The position numbers and the translations under genes are program-made. Shown in pieces: positions 8,717-17,299 of a stretch of 64,000 nucleotides of DNA. Position 1 is the first letter of the stretch; each line of letters begins with the position of its first letter. Under the pieces are notes generated by a model. The model saw only the letters and a list, made by a program, of their open reading frames with translations, was not told the origin of the DNA and ran no database searches. The stretch spans positions 124,001-188,000 of the forward strand of contig NZ_WTLI01000008.1 in NCBI RefSeq assembly GCF_011421635.1, given 5' to 3'. The DNA comes from Paenibacillus turpanensis (GTDB lineage: Bacteria > Bacillota > Bacilli > Paenibacillales > YIM-B00363).

Positions 8717-8839
8717 TTTATGCAGCTAGAAGCTGGATCTTCGGCTTTAGTTTGTTTCGTGTAGATATAGCAAAATCATTGCAGTTTTTTTACAACAAAG
8801 GTTGCGTATGGACGCAGTTGATTTAATTTGAGCGTTCTT

Positions 8840-8854
8840 TGTAATATAATTACA
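8840..8854. promoter_or_regulatory. Palindrome between MerR and MFS genes, likely operator
   Basis: TGTAATATAATTACA is a perfect inverted repeat (TGTAAT, 3 bases, ATTACA). It contains a TATAAT hexamer usable as the -10 of the MerR gene, whose start is 32 bases away. It is the natural binding site for the neighbouring MerR protein, acting on both divergent promoters. Confidence 0.55.
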
Positions 8855-8885
8855 TAAAATACTACTGTGGATCGGAGGGATTGGA

Positions 8886-9212
8886 ATGGATAGCGAATTT
8901 GACTATCTGACAAAAGACGCTTTGTTATTAAAAAATCTTGTTGTTGCCATTGGCGAAGTTTCCGAAATTACAGGCGTCCCGACACGACAAATCCGTTATT
9001 GGGAAGAGAAGGGCTATATCTCCTCTATGACAGAAGGGGAGGGGACGACACGACGGTATGGTTATGTAACGATTAAAAAGATTTTGCTCATTAAAGAACT
9101 TCTTGATGATGGGTTTACATTGGATGCGGCGGCACAGAGAGTTGAAAAACGCATGGCAACCATTAATCAAGCGTTTGAGAAGCTAGTCAATGACATGTCT
9201 AAGGCAAAATAA
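8886..9212 (+). CDS. MerR-family transcriptional regulator
   Basis: A 108-residue DNA-binding protein. The winged helix-turn-helix of MerR proteins occupies about 22-90: IGEVSEITGVPTRQIRYWEEKGYI is the HTH core and RYGYVTIKKILLIKELLDDG the wing and following helix. The C-terminal effector part is only about 20 residues, so this is a short GlnR/YfmP-like MerR with no cysteine set for metals. GGAGGG precedes the ATG at about 6 bases. It is divergent from the MFS pump it probably controls and ends 5 bp from the convergent EthD gene. Confidence 0.85.
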   Translation: MDSEFDYLTKDALLLKNLVVAIGEVSEITGVPTRQIRYWEEKGYISSMTEGEGTTRRYGYVTIKKILLIKELLDDGFTLDAAAQRVEKRMATINQAFEKLVNDMSKAK

Positions 9213-9217
9213 GACGA

Positions 9218-9523
9218 TTATGCTTTAGAAAATAGGATTTGGGGCGGATGGTGAAGATCATTCATTAGGTTTGGTACATCTGCATATAATCTTGCTCCAA
9301 ATTCCGAGTTTAAGGCCACTTTCATGAGCTCTTCACTTTCAAATTCAAAGGAAGCGATTATATAAGGAGAAAATAAGCTGAATTGGGATTCAGTCACGTA
9401 GGAGTGATGAACGTTTTGAACCCCAGGCAGTGCATATATTAACGGGAGATGGACATCGATATAATGCCGGTTGAAACGGTCTGCGTTCTTAGGCTGTTCT
9501 AAGATAACGGTAACTTTCATCAT
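9218..9523 (-). CDS. EthD-domain protein
   Basis: A 101-residue protein with the dimeric alpha/beta-barrel EthD/Dabb signature: KVTVILEQPKNADRFNRHYIDVH holds the typical N-terminal strand and helix (F-x-x-x-Y-x-x-x-H), followed by LIYALPGVQNVHHSY and the terminal DLHHPPQILF. Members are accessory or ring-forming enzymes in degradation pathways; the reaction here is unknown. AAGGAGG lies 8 bases before the first of two ATG codons. Upstream on the same strand is a decayed NTF2-like gene, so it may be the survivor of a small catabolic operon. Confidence 0.75.
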   Translation of the reverse strand: MMKVTVILEQPKNADRFNRHYIDVHLPLIYALPGVQNVHHSYVTESQFSLFSPYIIASFEFESEELMKVALNSEFGARLYADVPNLMNDLHHPPQILFSKA

Positions 9524-9580
9524 TTTGTATTCCTCCTTAAGTGGAAATCATTGACGAGTAAGCAGCCACCGATCAAGGAG

Positions 9581-9900
9581 CTACTGCTCGTTTTCCGGTA
9601 GTTTGCCGATTGCTAAACATTGATCTATCCAAGTTATCCCCGATATTTTCCACCCTTCTTCTTCTCGAACTATGGTAAAACGCTCACCGCCAATTGCGTT
9701 CTTTTTCCCGGAAGATTTTCGTATCGCAGTATCAATACAGGATTTGGATTTTAAAGCTGGTGCTTCCTCGTCAATAATTCGTAGCCGTCCGGCGGCCGAA
9801 TCGTAATCGTAGACAAACAATGCATGTTTGACTGGCCTTGCTGTTCTATTGGGGTTTCAATATGCGGAAAGTAGACACAACCTTTCTTCCTATGTATAAA
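9581..9900 (-). pseudogene. Frameshifted SnoaL/NTF2-like gene remnant
   Basis: An open frame at 9581-9820 encodes the C-terminal half of an NTF2-like fold (KSCIDTAIRKSSGKKNA, RFTIVREEEGWKISGITW). It has no usable start: the first candidate is a TTG without a ribosome site, and a TGA stands a few codons upstream. A neighbouring frame just upstream reads plausibly as protein (VYFPHIETPIEQQGQSNM) and joins the first at about 9825. A one- or two-base frameshift would explain both. The N-terminal third is missing. It could be a sequencing error, but the absence of a start favours decay. Confidence 0.4.
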
Positions 9901-10205
9901 ATCTACATACATTGTAACTTAACTACAATTAGTGTCAATATGTTTCTGTTGGGCTGATTAAAATAATTGTAATTACAATCACGATAATGGATTCTTGGAA
10001 GATAATGATTCTATGGATTTACCGAAAAGTCATGATATAATGGCAACAAAAAAAGGTTCATCCAAAGAAAGCGTATACAATCAGTGGGATGAATGGGAGT
10101 AGAGTAGGATCAATGCATTTTACATAGCTGTATAGTCCTCAAACTTTCCTAACATATAGAGGATATACTAGACAGGATCTGAATACTCGGAACTGGGGGA
10201 GTTTT
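9901..10205. promoter_or_regulatory. Intergenic region with two palindromes and HemAT promoter
   Basis: No gene is visible. TTGTAACTTAACTACAA (9912-9928) is a 5+7+5 inverted repeat. ATTGTAATTACAAT (9966-9979) is a perfect 14-base palindrome whose halves match those of the MerR-region operator (TGTAAT/ATTACA). An extended -10, TGATATAAT, lies at 10033-10041, with a leader of about 160 bases before the HemAT gene. The -35 is poor. Confidence 0.45.
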
Positions 10206-11492
10206 ATGTTTAAGAGATTTGGGAGTTCCGAAAAAGCAACGGCTGCAAAACCATTTCAGTACGAGGTTCATATGAATGTGGTTGGAGATTTAGTTAACCA
10301 AATGGAAATGGTCCAATTAACGCATAACGATCTTCAATTGTTAGTTCACATTCAGCCTTATGTAAAGGCGAATATCGAATCGGTTGTAACGAGATTCTAT
10401 GCAAACTTGGCGCATGAAACCTCGCTCCAGCAAATTATTAATGATAACAGCAGCGTCGAACGGTTGAAAAAGACGTTAACCTCACACATCGTTCAAATGT
10501 TCGATGGAAAGATTGACCAAGCCTTTATTGAACAGCGGTTTAAAATTGCACATATTCACTCCAAAATCGGTCTGCAGCCGAAGTGGTATATGTGTGCATT
10601 TCAGGATCTGCTTCTTTCTTTAATGGACGTTATTACTACCATTCCTGCGGGAGAAATTAGCCACTTGGATGCCATCCGGGCGGTTACGAAAATTATAAAT
10701 ATTGAGCAGCAAATCGTATTGGAAGCTTATGAGCTCGAAAATGAAAAAACGCGCAAGCTCTATGCGGAAACGAAAACGAAGATTACACAGCAGGTGTCCA
10801 CAAGCTCCGTGGAGCTCGCATCCATCACAGAGCAGTGCAGCGCTTCGCTTCAGGAAATTTCTTCGCAAACTCAAGAAATCGTAAGCAGCGCGAAAAAAGC
10901 CCTGGAAGGATCGCAGAAGATTGAGAAAAACTCCGTAGATGGCAAAAGCCGTCTTGTCAATCAGCAGACGATTCTCCAAACGGTAGACCAAGGGATCGCG
11001 GGGATCTCGAAGGAGATTTCGGTCCTTCAGGAAGTATCCGGCCAAATCCAAGCGATTACCAATATAATTAAAGAAATCGCTGATCAGACGAACCTGCTGG
11101 CCCTCAACGCATCCATTGAGGCTGCGCGGGCTGGAGAGCAGGGAAGAGGCTTTGCGGTGGTAGCCGGAGAGGTGAAAAAGCTGGCGGAGCAAACCCGTAC
11201 TGCATTGTCCGAGGTAACGGATCTGATCGGAAAAACCGGCAGTCAGATCGACATCGTAACGAAAAGCCTTCCTTCGATCTCTGCAAGCATCTCACACGCC
11301 ACCACGTCCATGCAGGAAACGAGTGAGTTTTTCAATCACATTGTAGAAAGCGCAGCGTCTATTAAGGGTGATAATATGCGGATCGAGGACGAACTTGCTG
11401 CTTTTGCAAAAGTGATCGATGAGATATCCGGGGCGGTTAATCTTGTGGCCTCTTCGGCTGAGGATTTAACCGGATTAGTCCAAGGATTATAA
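10206..11492 (+). CDS. hemAT: HemAT-type globin-coupled chemotaxis transducer
   Basis: A soluble 428-residue oxygen sensor for chemotaxis. Residues about 1-180 form a sensor globin; [19 protein letters not shown] matches the HemAT F-helix region, with His118 the probable proximal haem ligand. Residues about 190-428 form the methyl-accepting signalling domain; its conserved cytoplasmic tip reads [22 protein letters not shown] at about 280-301. There are no membrane segments, as in Bacillus HemAT. GGGGGAG precedes the ATG. It is monocistronic with its own terminator and would report oxygen to CheA/CheW. The ligand set is inferred by alignment to the family from memory. Confidence 0.93.
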   Translation: MFKRFGSSEKATAAKPFQYEVHMNVVGDLVNQMEMVQLTHNDLQLLVHIQPYVKANIESVVTRFYANLAHETSLQQIINDNSSVERLKKTLTSHIVQMFDGKIDQAFIEQRFKIAHIHSKIGLQPKWYMCAFQDLLLSLMDVITTIPAGEISHLDAIRAVTKIINIEQQIVLEAYELENEKTRKLYAETKTKITQQVSTSSVELASITEQCSASLQEISSQTQEIVSSAKKALEGSQKIEKNSVDGKSRLVNQQTILQTVDQGIAGISKEISVLQEVSGQIQAITNIIKEIADQTNLLALNASIEAARAGEQGRGFAVVAGEVKKLAEQTRTALSEVTDLIGKTGSQIDIVTKSLPSISASISHATTSMQETSEFFNHIVESAASIKGDNMRIEDELAAFAKVIDEISGAVNLVASSAEDLTGLVQGL

Positions 11493-11499
11493 AGGAATT

Positions 11500-11534
11500 A
11501 AGGAGCTGCCCATGCAAAGGGAGCTCCTTTTTTT
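11500..11534 (+). terminator. Terminator after hemAT
   Basis: AAGGAGCT and AGCTCCTT pair, with inner GCCC/GGG pairing, followed by a T run. Confidence 0.85.
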
Positions 11535-11591
11535 GTTAGCAGGTCTAAATGTCCGTAACGAGAAGCTGAACTATGTAAGGAAGTGAAAACG

Positions 11592-11627
11592 AAAAAAAGA
11601 CCCTGAATTGGCCTTAGCCTAGGGTCT
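11592..11627 (-). terminator. Terminator of the ArsR-type regulator gene
   Basis: On the minus strand AGACCCT and AGGGTCT pair and are followed by seven T. It lies 55 bases after the regulator's stop codon. Confidence 0.8.
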
Positions 11628-11681
11628 CTCAGATTATAAAATTATTGGGTGTTGCATTTAAACGGAGGCAGCCGCAGCTAT

Positions 11682-12596
11682 TTATTCCTCCGCTACATCG
11701 TAAATGACTCGAGCGATTAAATCCTGATTATAGTTGCCAAAGTTTTGGCCGTAAATGGTCAAGCCACCGGTTCGGCCATTCTCGGAAACCGCAAGCTTAA
11801 ATTTGAGATCCGACTGCTGATTGAGGCCGATGTCGTTGATCGTTACATTGGAAATCCGGCAGCCGTCGATGAAGGAGCCTTCATCATTGATTCTCAGCAG
11901 CTTGATCATCCCGAATTGATTAAGATGGGGCGGCCACCAATCTGGATTGTGGGTGCCTTTCTCCCCGCCAAAATCTCCGGGCGAGGTCCAGGTTCCGAGC
12001 TCGATGTTATTTAAATAAAAGATAATATCCGACGGATAATTGTTGTTGTAGCTTGGAGCCTCCGAGCTCAGTTCCATTGTGAATTGCAGCTCTTTAAAGC
12101 TTTGATTTGGTTTTAAGTAGTTCGGAATCCGATATTCCAAAAAGCCGCGGGTCAGCCAGACGATCCCTGCATTAATATGCTGCGGGTCGGCAAAATAGCG
12201 GGGATCGTCAAATTCCCCGATAATGCTGTCCTTCGTGGCAAGTCCGCAGGTGGGTACAGCCTGATAATCGCAATAATGGCCTACTTTAATATCTACCTCG
12301 TAAACATGATCCTCGCCTTTGGGCTTGAGCTCAACGGTAAGCAGGTCCTCATTTAGATAACAAATTTTTTGAAGCCCGTGCTTGCCAACTGCGGTCGTAA
12401 TATCGATTAATCCGCTATCCTCGAGCTTTTTGATATGCATCGTCACCGCGCCGTTCGTTAGCCCAAGCTTTGAGGCGATTTCATTTAAATTTAAGCTTTC
12501 ATGCCGCGTAAGCAGCTCCAAGATTTCGATGCGAATGTCCGAGCTTAGCGCTTTAAAAATATTAAGGCCGGACCGAAGGTTCTTTATATGAATCAA
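11682..12596 (-). CDS. ArsR-type regulator with beta-rich sensor domain (arabinan locus)
   Basis: A 304-residue one-component regulator. Residues about 8-85 are a winged HTH of the ArsR type: FKALSSDIRIEILELLTRH, then LNLNEIASKLGLTNGAVTMHIKKLEDSG with the recognition helix. It lacks the short all-helical build of metal-sensing ArsR proteins; instead about 200 residues rich in beta strands and aromatic residues follow (IPNYLKPNQSFKELQF, NPDWWPPHLNQFG, LTIYGQNFGNYNQ), resembling a jelly-roll sugar-binding fold. A CDY..PTCGLATK stretch holds two cysteines. The start is a TTG with GAGAGGA 13 bases upstream, a weak arrangement. It is divergent from the oligosaccharide ABC operon, which it very probably controls. 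Confidence 0.8.
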   Translation of the reverse strand: MIHIKNLRSGLNIFKALSSDIRIEILELLTRHESLNLNEIASKLGLTNGAVTMHIKKLEDSGLIDITTAVGKHGLQKICYLNEDLLTVELKPKGEDHVYEVDIKVGHYCDYQAVPTCGLATKDSIIGEFDDPRYFADPQHINAGIVWLTRGFLEYRIPNYLKPNQSFKELQFTMELSSEAPSYNNNYPSDIIFYLNNIELGTWTSPGDFGGEKGTHNPDWWPPHLNQFGMIKLLRINDEGSFIDGCRISNVTINDIGLNQQSDLKFKLAVSENGRTGGLTIYGQNFGNYNQDLIARVIYDVAEE

Positions 12597-12946
12597 GGGT
12601 CGATCATCGTCCTCTCATTGAATGTTTATCATTTTAACTAAGTATAAAACAAAATGAGGATACTGAAAAGAAAAATCTAAAATAAAGGATTTTCCAAATT
12701 AGCTAATAACAAGAGATAAATTGAATGAGATATGGACAAATAGTAAGAAAAATGTGAAAAATTTAAGGTGTTCTAATAAAAAAAATATACAAATAAAACG
12801 AAAACGCATACAAAATTAGCGTTGACAAATCATACCGTGATTATTATCATAATAAATATAAATCAATTTAAAAAAGTTTAAAACTAAAGGCTTCAAGCCC
12901 GAAAGGGTTTAGCATATTAATTCTATGTATATGAGGGGGAACCAAG
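12597..12946. promoter_or_regulatory. Divergent control region of the arabinan locus
   Basis: This 350-base AT-rich gap holds the + promoter TTGACA (12822-12827), 17 bases, TATCAT (12845-12850). The near-palindrome TTATTATCATAATAA (12841-12855) overlaps the -10 and is a candidate operator for the ArsR-type protein. A cre-like CGAAAACGCATACA (12799-12812, 12 of 14 matches) lies just upstream of the -35. The transcript leader is about 90 bases. No gene is visible. Confidence 0.6.
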
Positions 12947-14269
12947 ATGAATAAGCGCTTATTAAGCATGCTTTCCGTTTTGCTCGTATCCACTTCCGTC
13001 CTTGCAGCATGCTCGGGGAGTAGCGGAAATGAAAGCGGTGCCAAGTCTGAAGGAGGAGAAAGCGGCGGCGGCAAAACAACGAAGCTGGAGTTTTGGACGT
13101 TTCAGCAGCTGCATGCCAACTATTATACGGAGATGGCGAAGAGATGGAACCAAGCCAACCCGGATAAACAAATTGAGCTGGTCGCTAACGTGAGCCCGTT
13201 TGATGATGTGCACAATAAGCTTCTTGTATCGCTTCAATCCGGCAGCGGTGCTCCAGATCTAGCTGACATTGAGCTTGGCAAGTTCCCGAACTTTATGAAA
13301 GGGGAGCCGCAGCTTGAGCCGCTTAACGATATTATCGAGCCGGAGCTGAATAACCTGGTCAAATCCCGCTTTGATATTTATGCAAAGGGCGGAAAGTATT
13401 ATGGTGTAGATTACCATGTAGGCGCTTCCGTTATCTATTATAACAAAGAATTGCTAGATAAGGCAGGCGTAAATCCGGATAATATTAAAACTTGGGATGA
13501 TTACGCGAAGGCAGGAAAGCAGGTCTTGGAAAAAACAGGCGTTCCGATGACTACGCTCGAAACTACTGAACAGTGGTCGATGTGGCTGCAAACCGCGCAG
13601 CAGCCGGCAAAGGGAGATTTACTGAATGAGAAGCTGGAGCCGAACCTGGACAGCCCGGAAGTGGTTAAGGTGATGAAATGGCAGCAGGAGCTGATGAAGT
13701 CCGGCGTTGCGGTTTCCGCTCCAGGCGGTTTCCACCATGCGGAGGAATATTTCGGCTTTATGAATTCCGGCGGTGCCGCTTCGATTTGGATGCCGCTCTG
13801 GTACATGGGGCGCTTTACAGACAGCATGCCTGATCTGAAGGGCAAAATGATTGTACGCCCGATGCCGGCTTGGTCCGCAGGCGAGCCGCGTTCGGCAGGT
13901 ATGGGCGGAACGGCGACAGTTGTTACGAAGCAGTCTAAGAATGTAGAGCTGGCGAAGCAATTCCTGGCCTTCTCGAAAATTTCCAAGGAAGGCAGCACGG
14001 CGACTTGGACGGAGCTCGGGTTTGATCCGATACGCAGTGATGTTTGGACCTCCCCGGCGATGAAAGAGAAAAACAAGTTTACAGATTATTTCGGAGATAA
14101 CATTTTCGATGTTCTGACCCAAGTGAAGGATGAAATCGAAGGCATTAATATCGGTGAAAAGACACCACAGGTAATCGATGCGATTAAGACTCAGGTCAAT
14201 GCGCGTATTCTTGTGGATCAGGAAGATGTAAACAAAGTACTTACTGAGGTTAATAATTCACTGAAATAA
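12947..14269 (+). CDS. Sugar ABC importer, substrate-binding lipoprotein
   Basis: A 440-residue family 1 extracellular solute-binding protein. The lipobox LAAC places the lipidated Cys at 22, followed by a Gly/Ser-rich linker. The mature part has the type I binding-protein pattern (KLEFWTFQQLHANYYTEMAKRWN, DLADIELGKFPNF, VIYYNKELLDKAGV). A strong GAGGGG lies before the ATG. It is the first gene of an operon with two permeases and two GH43 arabinofuranosidase-like enzymes, so the ligand is most likely arabino-oligosaccharide, as for Bacillus AraN. This is inferred from context. A stable stem-loop behind the gene should keep its message more abundant than the permeases. Confidence 0.9.
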   Translation: MNKRLLSMLSVLLVSTSVLAACSGSSGNESGAKSEGGESGGGKTTKLEFWTFQQLHANYYTEMAKRWNQANPDKQIELVANVSPFDDVHNKLLVSLQSGSGAPDLADIELGKFPNFMKGEPQLEPLNDIIEPELNNLVKSRFDIYAKGGKYYGVDYHVGASVIYYNKELLDKAGVNPDNIKTWDDYAKAGKQVLEKTGVPMTTLETTEQWSMWLQTAQQPAKGDLLNEKLEPNLDSPEVVKVMKWQQELMKSGVAVSAPGGFHHAEEYFGFMNSGGAASIWMPLWYMGRFTDSMPDLKGKMIVRPMPAWSAGEPRSAGMGGTATVVTKQSKNVELAKQFLAFSKISKEGSTATWTELGFDPIRSDVWTSPAMKEKNKFTDYFGDNIFDVLTQVKDEIEGINIGEKTPQVIDAIKTQVNARILVDQEDVNKVLTEVNNSLK

Positions 14270-14281
14270 TAATTAACGAAG

Positions 14282-14319
14282 CAGCGTATCACTGGCCATT
14301 CCTGCCGGTGATACTGCTG
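14282..14319 (+). promoter_or_regulatory. Intercistronic stem-loop behind the binding-protein gene
   Basis: CAGC-GTATCAC-GGC pairs with GCC-GTGATAC-GCTG with small bulges and no T run. Such hairpins protect upstream message from 3' decay and fit the need for excess binding protein over permease. Confidence 0.6.
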
Positions 14320-14339
14320 TTCGGGAGGGAGGTATTCAA

Positions 14340-15281
14340 ATGGCGGGAAGTGCCCCCGAAACAGCGCAAGTCGTAAAGGGGAAGCAGGTAGTCAAACGGA
14401 CGAATTTTTTATATTCACAGAGGCTCGCGCCGTATGTTTTTGTTCTTCCGTTTTTGATTTCCTTCGCGGTGTTTTTCGCGTATCCGGTATTATCGGCGAT
14501 CAATATGAGCTTTCAGCATATTGTACCGGGCGAGGCCGAATATGTAGGCTTTAAAAATTATCAAGAGCTGATGAATCCGACGTTCTGGAAGGCCATTCAA
14601 AACAGTACGATTTACACCGTATTGACGATTGCTTTGTTAATCCCGATTCCATTGGTTCTGGCTGTTTTCCTTAATTCGAAGGTAATGGTGTTCAAAAACT
14701 TTTTCCGCTCGACGCTGTTTATTCCTGCTTTGACCTCGGTTGTTGTTGCAGGTACGGTGTTCCGCCTTGCATTCGGGGAGCTTGAGGGGTCGCTGATGAA
14801 CTCGATCATCACTGCACTCGGCTTTGAGAAGCAGAAATGGCTGGGCAGCCAGTGGCTGGCGATGATGACCCTGCTGATTTTAGCCTGCTGGCGCTGGATC
14901 GGCATTAACCTTCTCTATTTTATGGCTGGCTTGCAAAACATCCCGAAGGAGCTTTACGAATCGGCCTCCATTGATGGAGCGACAACGTGGAAGCAATTTA
15001 CTAATATTACGGTTCCGCTGCTGAAGCCGATTACGATTTATGTATTTACGATTAGTATTTACGGCGGCTATGCAATGTTTACCGAGAGCTACATGCTATG
15101 GAGCGGGAACCGTTCGCCGAAGGATATCGGGCTTACCATCGTCGGTTACTTGTACCGCACCGGCTGGGAGCAGTTTAACCTTGGCCTCGGATCCGCGGTA
15201 GGGATTGTGCTTCTTCTAATTACATTTACGATAACCATCATCCAGCTGAAATTTTTTGGATTGTTCAAAAAGGAGGATTAA
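14340..15281 (+). CDS. Sugar ABC importer permease (AraP/MalF type)
   Basis: A 313-residue permease with six predicted membrane segments. It has a cytoplasmic N-terminal tail of about 30 residues. The ATPase-docking EAA loop appears as ELYESASIDGATTWKQFTNITVPLL at about 198-222, with the conserved A-x-x-x-G-A. GGAGG lies 8 bases before the ATG. It pairs with the next permease, which starts 3 bases after its stop. No ATPase gene follows; like AraNPQ in Bacillus, it probably uses the shared ATPase MsmX. Arabino-oligosaccharide is inferred from the enzymes downstream. Confidence 0.9.
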   Translation: MAGSAPETAQVVKGKQVVKRTNFLYSQRLAPYVFVLPFLISFAVFFAYPVLSAINMSFQHIVPGEAEYVGFKNYQELMNPTFWKAIQNSTIYTVLTIALLIPIPLVLAVFLNSKVMVFKNFFRSTLFIPALTSVVVAGTVFRLAFGELEGSLMNSIITALGFEKQKWLGSQWLAMMTLLILACWRWIGINLLYFMAGLQNIPKELYESASIDGATTWKQFTNITVPLLKPITIYVFTISIYGGYAMFTESYMLWSGNRSPKDIGLTIVGYLYRTGWEQFNLGLGSAVGIVLLLITFTITIIQLKFFGLFKKED

Positions 15282-15284
15282 CCG

Positions 15285-16133
15285 ATGGAAACGACACGAA
15301 CCTCGGCATGGACAATCAATCGGCTGCTGCTGCTCTTGTTATTCATAGGGTTTGCGGTATTCGCGCTGTTTCCTTTAATCACTTTGACTGTTGCTTCTTT
15401 TAAGCCGGCCCAAGAGCTGATTCGTTTCGGTCTGAATTTGCGGTTGGATAAGGAACTGCTCACTTTCGATAATTACAAACATATCTTTTCGCCCAAAGAG
15501 CACTACTTAACTTGGTATAAAAACAGCATCCTGATTACGGTGATTTATACGGTGCTGTGCTTGCTTTTCTCCTCCATGGTCGGTTACGGCTTGGCGGTTT
15601 ATAAGTTTAAGCTGCGCAATGTGGTTTTTGTTTTGGTGCTTGTTATTATGGCGGTGCCGGTAGAAATCATTATGCTGCCGCTGTATCAGCTGGCGATTAA
15701 ATTGAAGCTGATCAACAACATGTGGGGTGTCATTTTACCGTTTATCGTTGCGCCGCTGCCGGTTTTCTTTTTCCGCCAGTATGCCGCAGGGCTGCCCAAA
15801 GATTTTCTGGATGCGGGACGGGTGGACGGCTGTACCGAGTACGGCATTTTCTTCCGCATTATGATGCCGCTCATGCTGCCTGCGTTTTCCTCGATGGCCA
15901 TATTGCAGGCGCTGTGGAGCTGGAACAACTTCTTGTGGCCGCTCATTGTTTTGAACGACACGGATAAGCTGACGATTCCAATCGGGCTATCCACGCTGCT
16001 TACGCCTTATGGCAACAATTATCAGGTTTTGATCGCCGGCTCGGTGTTTGCGATTATTCCCGTACTTATCGTGTTTGTATTTTTCCAACGTTATTTTATA
16101 GAAGGAATGACGGCTGGCGGGGTAAAAGGGTAG
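15285..16133 (+). CDS. Sugar ABC importer permease (AraQ/MalG type)
   Basis: A 282-residue permease with six membrane segments, the MalG-type partner of the preceding gene. The EAA loop reads LPKDFLDAGRVDGCTEYGIFF at about 168-188, and the short C-terminus ending FIEGMTAGGVKG is typical of MalG/AraQ proteins. AAAGGAGG overlaps the end of the upstream gene, so translation is probably coupled. It sits in the middle of the operon, 26 bases before the first GH43 gene. Confidence 0.92.
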   Translation: METTRTSAWTINRLLLLLLFIGFAVFALFPLITLTVASFKPAQELIRFGLNLRLDKELLTFDNYKHIFSPKEHYLTWYKNSILITVIYTVLCLLFSSMVGYGLAVYKFKLRNVVFVLVLVIMAVPVEIIMLPLYQLAIKLKLINNMWGVILPFIVAPLPVFFFRQYAAGLPKDFLDAGRVDGCTEYGIFFRIMMPLMLPAFSSMAILQALWSWNNFLWPLIVLNDTDKLTIPIGLSTLLTPYGNNYQVLIAGSVFAIIPVLIVFVFFQRYFIEGMTAGGVKG

Positions 16134-16159
16134 GGATAAGCAGCTTAGGGGGTTAGAAA

Positions 16160-17221
16160 ATGCAACAAAAAAAGCTGGTCCTCCTGATGGCGATGGCGAC
16201 CCTTTGGCTCTTGCTCCTATTGCCGGGCTGCAGCGGCAGTGATTTCTCGGGACAGCGTTCGAAAGGAGAATCCGCGGTGTATCATAATCCGGTTATCGAG
16301 CAGCGCGCCGATCCATGGGTTTACAAGCATGAAGACGGATACTACTATTTCACGGCGTCAGTGCCTGAATATGATCGAATCGAGGTGCGCCGAGCCCAGA
16401 CGATTCAAGGGCTGGGCGATGCCAAGCCGGTTACGGTGTGGACGAAGAAGGAAAGCGGAGTGATGAGCCAGCATATTTGGGCGCCTGAAATTCATTTTAT
16501 CGATGGCAAATGGTACATCTACTTCGCGGCGGCGAGGGAGGATGCGCCGTTCGATCACCGGATGTATGTGCTGGAGAATAGCTCTGCGAACCCGCTGGAA
16601 GGGTCTTGGACGGAAAAAGGCCAGATTAAAACGGAATGGGAGTCGTTCTCTCTCGATGCCACCACCTTTGAACACAAAGGAATCCGCTATCTCGTCTGGG
16701 CGCAAAAGGACCCGAGAATTCACGGGAATTCGAATTTGTATATTGCCGAGATGGAAAATCCTTGGACGATTAAGGGAAAACCATCGATGCTGTCGCGGCC
16801 GGAATTTGCGTGGGAAACGATCGGTTTTCATGTTAATGAAGGGGCCGCGGTGCTCAAGCGCAACGGCAAAATTTTTATGACCTACTCGGGAAGTGCGACC
16901 GATGATAATTATGCGATGGGGCTGCTAACGGCTGACGAATCGGCGGATGTACTCGATCCGAATTCATGGTCGAAGTCGGAAACTCCGGTGTTTCGCAGCA
17001 GTACGGAGCACGGCCAGTATGGGCCGGGCCATAACAGCTTTACCGTTGCCGAGGATGGCGTCACGGATGTGATGGTATACCATGCGCGAAATTACAAGGA
17101 TATTCAGGGTGATCCGCTGTATGACCCGAACCGGCACACACGTGCTCAGGCTTTCAGCTGGAAAGAGGACGGAACGCCGGAATTTGGAGTGCCCGTACCT
17201 GATGCAAAACCCGAAACGTAG
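16160..17221 (+). CDS. GH43 exo-arabinofuranosidase-like lipoprotein
   Basis: A 353-residue glycoside hydrolase family 43 enzyme on the outer face of the membrane. The lipobox LLPGC puts the lipidated Cys at 24. The five-bladed propeller begins YHNPVIEQRADPWVY, where the Asp in RADPW is the expected general base; LDATTF carries the pKa-modulating Asp, and VNEGAAV the general-acid Glu. The sequence resembles exo-alpha-1,5-L-arabinofuranosidases (GH43_26) that release arabinose from arabinan ends. AGGGGG lies 8 bases before the ATG. It is closely related to the next gene, which lacks the export signal. Subfamily and linkage are from remembered family patterns; beta-xylosidase activity is the main alternative. 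Confidence 0.85.
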   Translation: MQQKKLVLLMAMATLWLLLLLPGCSGSDFSGQRSKGESAVYHNPVIEQRADPWVYKHEDGYYYFTASVPEYDRIEVRRAQTIQGLGDAKPVTVWTKKESGVMSQHIWAPEIHFIDGKWYIYFAAAREDAPFDHRMYVLENSSANPLEGSWTEKGQIKTEWESFSLDATTFEHKGIRYLVWAQKDPRIHGNSNLYIAEMENPWTIKGKPSMLSRPEFAWETIGFHVNEGAAVLKRNGKIFMTYSGSATDDNYAMGLLTADESADVLDPNSWSKSETPVFRSSTEHGQYGPGHNSFTVAEDGVTDVMVYHARNYKDIQGDPLYDPNRHTRAQAFSWKEDGTPEFGVPVPDAKPET

Positions 17222-17299
17222 CGAGAACCTGACTCCAAGTATGTCGGGAAGTTTTCGCAGTAAGATGCTAGGAATATAGATAATGGAGGAGAGAGTGCT

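Noticed and set aside
10040..10102. Tiny 20-codon frame starting MATKKGSS before the HemAT gene
   Set aside because: Its ATG overlaps an extended -10 element and there is no ribosome site, so it would not be transcribed from that promoter.
10620..11192. Long antisense frame inside hemAT
   Set aside because: It has no ribosome site or recognisable protein pattern and mirrors codon bias of the real gene on the other strand.
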